Source: Candidatus Hydrogenedens sp. | Lineage (GTDB): Bacteria; Hydrogenedentota; Hydrogenedentia; Hydrogenedentales; Hydrogenedentaceae | Assembly: GCA_035378955.1 (NCBI GenBank) | Contig: DAOSUS010000073.1 | Coordinates: forward strand, 1-15,549 | Reading direction: 5' to 3' | Length of the DNA stretch: 15,549 nucleotides | Shown here: positions 12,855 to 15,549 of the stretch, one piece after another | How the letters are laid out: each line of letters begins with the position of its first letter | How positions within the stretch are numbered: position 1 is the first letter of the stretch | The notes under the pieces: model-generated | Seen by the model: only the letters and a program-made list of their open reading frames with translations | Database searches by the model: none | Told to the model about the DNA's origin: nothing | Position numbers and translations under genes: made by a program

Positions 12855-14360
12855 ATGAACCAATCAAATCACGAATCAAAAAATGTTTCATCCTGTTCTG
12901 CGGGTTGTTCTCGTAGACAGTTTATGCTGGCTTCTGCGGGTATAGTAGCGGCTGCCAATCTACCTATTTATGGGAAATCCGCAATTGACGAGAGTCTGAT
13001 ATCTGAATTGCAGATAAAGAACAAAGTTAGAGTAGGAAAAATGTATGTAGGCATTCCCACTCCCGGCTGGCCTATGCATCAGGTTGACCTGAAAGCGGAA
13101 GTAAATCGCTATGAGCAGGAAATATCGAAACTCAACGAGAAACTTGCTGATATTGAATTTGTAGAGGGTGGTCTTGTCACAAATCAAGATGAACTTGCAA
13201 AGGCTAAGGAAAAATTTAAGGATGTAACTGGGATACTGGTGCTGCATTTAACCTTAGGAACAGGCGGGCTTATTTCGGGTTTGTTTGACCTGAACAAGCC
13301 GGTAATGATATTTACCATGCCTTATTGTGGTCATGAATGGCATATTGTTCCATCGTGGCAGAAAGAAGGGCAAATGGTGGATATTGTTCCGAGCAGTCAA
13401 TTTGCCGATATTGCTGAAGCGGTAAAGCCATTTCGTGCTATTCAAAGATTACGGGAAACGAAAATCCTCCATGTAAACTATGGAGATGCAGACCCTGCCT
13501 ATTGTAATTCTATCAAAGAGAAATTTGGGACCGAAATCATTACAATAAAACTTCCGGAACTTCAAAAAGCTTATGAAGAAGCATCCGAAAGTGAGGTAGC
13601 TGCCGATGCAGAAAGATGGATTAAAGAAGCAGAAAAAATTGTGGAGCCCAGTAAGGAAGATATAATGAAGGGGGCGAGAATGTACATTGCCATGAAGAAT
13701 CTTATGAAGAATTACAACGCACAGGCTATTACAATGAATTGTTTGGGTATGAAGTTGATGGAAAGGAATATGGGGTACCCGTGCTTGGGCTTTGTTAGGT
13801 TAAACAATGCTTTGCTTGCCGGTGTGTGTGAAGCAAACCTGAAATCTACAATGACCCAACTTCTGTTTACTTATCTTGTAGGTCGCACAGGTTTTGTTGT
13901 TGACCCTATGTTTGACCTTTCAAACAGCACAATTATACATGCTCATTGTGTCGCAGCGACACAAATGAAAGGACCAAATAGCGAACCTTCCCCCTATATA
14001 GTTCGAACGCATTTAGAAGACAATCGCGGCGTTTCGCTACAAGTGAAAATGCCCGTTGGAGAAAAGGTTACTATGGCTCGTTTAATCGGCACGGATATAT
14101 TGCTATATAGTATCGGTGATGCTATAGATAGTCCTCTTGAAGAACGAGGTTGTAGAAGTAAATTAACAGTGAAGGTTGACAATATAGATAACTTCCTTTA
14201 TAACTGGTCCAGTGGATTACATAGAGTAATCTTTTACGGTGACCACACCCGGGATGTGGAACGCTATTGCCGTTTGACAAGAATTAAAATATTACGCGAA
14301 GGAATTGATAATCTTCATAAAGTTGAAGGTCTTGAATGGGACCCCCATGTTCATGCGTAA
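12855..14360 (+). CDS. Tat-exported L-fucose/L-arabinose isomerase-like protein
   Basis: The 501-residue protein begins with a twin-arginine signal: SRRQFM (19-24), then hydrophobic LASAGIVAAANLPIYG, so it is predicted to be folded in the cytoplasm and exported. The mature part has the three-domain pattern of fucose/arabinose isomerases: an N-terminal Rossmann-like domain (VGIPTPGWPMHQVD; GILVLHLTLGTGG; PVMIFTMPYCGHEW), a middle domain ending AQAITMNCLGMKLM ... GYPCLGFVRLNNAL (about 300-325) and a C-terminal region with STIIHAHCVAATQMKGP. Known family members use a metal held by Glu, Asp and His to convert aldoses and ketoses; I cannot confirm the full set here. FucI-like proteins with Tat signals occur in Planctomycetota-type genomes with unknown substrate. 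AAAGGA lies eight bases before the ATG. It stands alone, converging with the surface-protein gene. Confidence 0.78.
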   Translation: MNQSNHESKNVSSCSAGCSRRQFMLASAGIVAAANLPIYGKSAIDESLISELQIKNKVRVGKMYVGIPTPGWPMHQVDLKAEVNRYEQEISKLNEKLADIEFVEGGLVTNQDELAKAKEKFKDVTGILVLHLTLGTGGLISGLFDLNKPVMIFTMPYCGHEWHIVPSWQKEGQMVDIVPSSQFADIAEAVKPFRAIQRLRETKILHVNYGDADPAYCNSIKEKFGTEIITIKLPELQKAYEEASESEVAADAERWIKEAEKIVEPSKEDIMKGARMYIAMKNLMKNYNAQAITMNCLGMKLMERNMGYPCLGFVRLNNALLAGVCEANLKSTMTQLLFTYLVGRTGFVVDPMFDLSNSTIIHAHCVAATQMKGPNSEPSPYIVRTHLEDNRGVSLQVKMPVGEKVTMARLIGTDILLYSIGDAIDSPLEERGCRSKLTVKVDNIDNFLYNWSSGLHRVIFYGDHTRDVERYCRLTRIKILREGIDNLHKVEGLEWDPHVHA

Positions 14361-14519
14361 ATTGTTAGATATAGAAAAATAACAAAAAGGGAATAAATTG
14401 CGGATTAAAGATATATCATTATGGATAAAGAGAAAACAATTTTTAATAATTTACTTTAACTAATACTGCAAATAACTTTTTATCCGTAGATTTTAATACA
14501 TTGTTTTGTTATTGAGATT

Positions 14520-14561
14520 AAAAAAGTAGCCCTCTGTATGGGATGATACAGAGGGCTTTTT
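14520..14561. terminator. Strong bidirectional terminator between convergent genes
   Basis: AGCCCTCTGTAT at 14528-14539 pairs perfectly with ATACAGAGGGCT at 14546-14557 over a six-base loop. Five T follow on the plus strand, and an A-run before it supplies a T-run on the minus strand. It can end both the isomerase-like gene and the surface-protein gene. Confidence 0.85.
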
Positions 14562-14570
14562 ATCTGGGAA

Positions 14571-14590
14571 CAGGGATTTTTTTATCCCTG
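14571..14590. terminator. Second small hairpin just downstream of the surface-protein gene
   Basis: CAGGGAT at 14571-14577 pairs with ATCCCTG at 14584-14590 around TTTTTT, 14 bases past the stop codon of the minus-strand gene. It has no T-run directly after it on the minus strand, so it is probably an accessory to the stronger terminator beside it. Confidence 0.4.
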
Positions 14591-14604
14591 ATTGGGTTTT
14601 ATGT

Positions 14605-15549
14605 TTAATTTTGGATTCGTTTTCTTTTTCTACTTTGAATGATGAGTAATCCAGAAAGGATGCCTAACATTATCATATCACCTGTATTTGAAGTATTTGA
14701 CGAGTCACTGGTTCCGCAAGATACAATGAATCTACGCTTTTTACCCTTGCTAATAACTAAATTTACTGGGGTATCTTTTGGAACTTTAGAGCCTGATTCA
14801 GGAGATTGACTAATCACGCTCCCTTTAGAAACGGTGTCGCTATATTCTTCCGTAACCGTTCCTATTGTAAGTCCTGACATAATTATTGTTGCTCTCGCAT
14901 CTTGTTCTGTCATTCCGACTAAATTAGGGACAGTAATAGGACAAGGACCTGTGGAAACCGTGATATTTACCGATGTTCCCTTATTAACAACTTGTGCTGG
15001 TAATGGACTTTGACTAATCACATTTCCTTCAGGAACGGTATCACTGCATTGTTTTGTTATAGTTCCAACAACCAAATCTATTGATGTTATTTGTTCTGTT
15101 GCTGATGCTTCAGAACTGCCAATTAGATATGGAACTGTAACTTTCTCTACTTCACCTTCTGGTGTCCCTTCGGGAGTGCCTTCAACGACGCCATCCGGTG
15201 TCCCTTCAGGAGTTCCTTCGGGTGTTCCTTCAACGACACCTTCGGGTGTTCCTTCAACGACACCTTCCGGTGTACCTTCAGGAGTACCTTCTACGACGCC
15301 TTCGGGAGTACCTTCAACGACACCTTCTGGTGTGCCTTCAGGAGTACCTTCTACGACGCCTTCGGGAGTACCTTCAACGACACCTTCTGGTGTGCCTTCA
15401 TGAGTGCCTTCTGGCGTCCCTTCAGGGGTTCCTTCTACAACACCTTCATGAGTACCTTCAACGACACCTTCCGGCGTACCTTCATGAGTACCTTCGACTA
15501 CGCCCTCTGGTGTCCCTTCAGGAGTGCCTTCAACGACGCCATCCGGTGT
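14605..15549 (-). CDS. Surface protein: EGTPEGVV repeat tract, two PASTA domains, C-terminal membrane anchor (5' end outside window)
   Basis: The frame stays open from the right edge to the stop, giving 314 residues of a larger protein; an internal TTG at 15075 is not the start. Visible residues 1-131 are imperfect repeats of EGTPEG and EGVV, with EGTHEG variants. Residues about 137-202 (VTVPYLIGSSEASATEQI to NITVSTGP) and 205-270 (ITVPNLVGMTEQDARATI to LVISKGK) are PASTA domains, known for binding peptidoglycan or muropeptides in Ser/Thr kinases and PBPs. Each ends in the conserved VISQSP and T-x-V-N segment. The tail has a Cys-Gly (278-279), a Ser/Thr/Asn linker, a short hydrophobic segment (MIMLGILSGLLII) and the basic end RKRKRIQN. 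This tripartite layout is that of C-terminal sorting or anchor signals, though I do not recognise a named class. I infer a cell-surface stalk or spacer held at the wall. Confidence 0.85.
   Translation of the reverse strand, partial: TPDGVVEGTPEGTPEGVVEGTHEGTPEGVVEGTHEGVVEGTPEGTPEGTHEGTPEGVVEGTPEGVVEGTPEGTPEGVVEGTPEGVVEGTPEGTPEGVVEGTPEGVVEGTPEGTPEGTPDGVVEGTPEGTPEGEVEKVTVPYLIGSSEASATEQITSIDLVVGTITKQCSDTVPEGNVISQSPLPAQVVNKGTSVNITVSTGPCPITVPNLVGMTEQDARATIIMSGLTIGTVTEEYSDTVSKGSVISQSPESGSKVPKDTPVNLVISKGKKRRFIVSCGTSDSSNTSNTGDMIMLGILSGLLIIQSRKRKRIQN
15157..15549 (-). repeat. Tandem 24-bp-based coding repeat (EGTPEGVV) with 60-bp higher-order units
   Basis: Units of 12 and 24 bases encode EGTP, EGVV and related tetrads over all 131 visible codons up to the edge. 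Bases 15275-15340 are identical to 15335-15400, so 15275-15400 has a perfect 60-bp period (20 residues) and looks like a recent duplication. Synonymous third bases vary elsewhere, so the older units have diverged while the protein pattern was kept. The array continues beyond the window. Confidence 0.9.

Noticed and set aside
14605..15075. A complete 156-residue PASTA protein starting at an internal TTG
   Set aside because: The TTG falls inside the first PASTA domain and the frame is open all the way to the window edge, so the gene is longer.
15176..15403. Plus-strand open frame encoding Pro/Ser/Gly/Val repeats
   Set aside because: It is the antisense of the EGTPEGVV repeat coding tract, has no ribosome binding site and has no other content.
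15157..15549. Tandem repeats resembling a CRISPR array
   Set aside because: There are no unique spacers; the units are contiguous, 12-24 bases long and encode a continuous low-complexity protein tract in one frame.
1..15549. tRNA, rRNA, transposase, att site or replication origin
   Set aside because: I looked in the gaps on both strands and saw no cloverleaf, conserved rRNA core, terminal inverted repeats with target duplications, or DnaA-box cluster. A computed search (tRNAscan, Infernal) could still find something subtle.

Overview
The window is AT-rich bacterial DNA with 13 recognisable protein genes, one of them broken by a frame change and one cut by the right edge, plus the degraded 3' end of another gene at the left edge. 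Three features point to Candidatus Hydrogenedentota or a close relative in the Planctomycetota–Lentisphaerota neighbourhood: a C-terminal domain reading SLSELLRLIQFFNSGGYH...EDGYCPGPGL, a long low-complexity EGTPEGVV tract joined to PASTA domains and a short membrane anchor, and many exported Tat or lipoprotein products with carbohydrate-active families. This placement rests on remembered family distribution, not on a search (my confidence is about 0.5).

Layout. 1-211: remnant of the Leu-rich C-terminal domain, then a perfect 30-bp palindromic terminator. 536-3748: a membrane-anchored M20 peptidase of the PM20D1/carboxypeptidase S type, a secreted DUF2961/GH172 glycosidase with its own promoter, and a terminator. 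3789-4271: a Nudix hydrolase, converging with a minus-strand pair (lipoprotein DUF6599, then Tat-type DUF362; 6106 down to 4263). 6319-7732: a SAM methyltransferase followed after 10 bases by leucyl/phenylalanyl-tRNA-protein transferase (aat). 10383 down to 7835: a minus-strand pair of a GH28-like secreted beta-helix protein and a glycosylasparaginase-type Ntn hydrolase. 10513-11314: a HEPN/MNT (HI0074/HI0073, HepT/MntA-like) pair whose HEPN gene changes frame at a run of seven A. 11364-12192: a small ABM-fold monooxygenase-like protein and a lipoprotein. 12193-12854: a long non-coding stretch. 12855-14360: a Tat-exported fucose/arabinose-isomerase-like protein. 14520-14561: a bidirectional terminator. 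14605 to the right edge: the repeat/PASTA/anchor surface protein.

How the genes work together. Much of the window encodes envelope or secreted functions: glycan cleavage (GH172, GH28-like), amide cleavage (M20, glycosylasparaginase), exported proteins of unknown role, and a cell-surface repeat protein. This would suit a heterotroph scavenging polysaccharide and glycoprotein debris, but the genes are in short separate transcription units and nothing shows that they form one pathway.

The most interesting element is the HEPN/MNT pair. It carries complete RX4HXY and GSX10DXD signatures, overlaps by ATGA, and has its toxin-like half split at an A-AAA-AAA slippery run with a Shine-Dalgarno-like sequence just upstream. 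The frame change could be a real lesion, a sequencing error or programmed frameshifting. I found no rRNA, tRNA, CRISPR array, transposase or replication origin.
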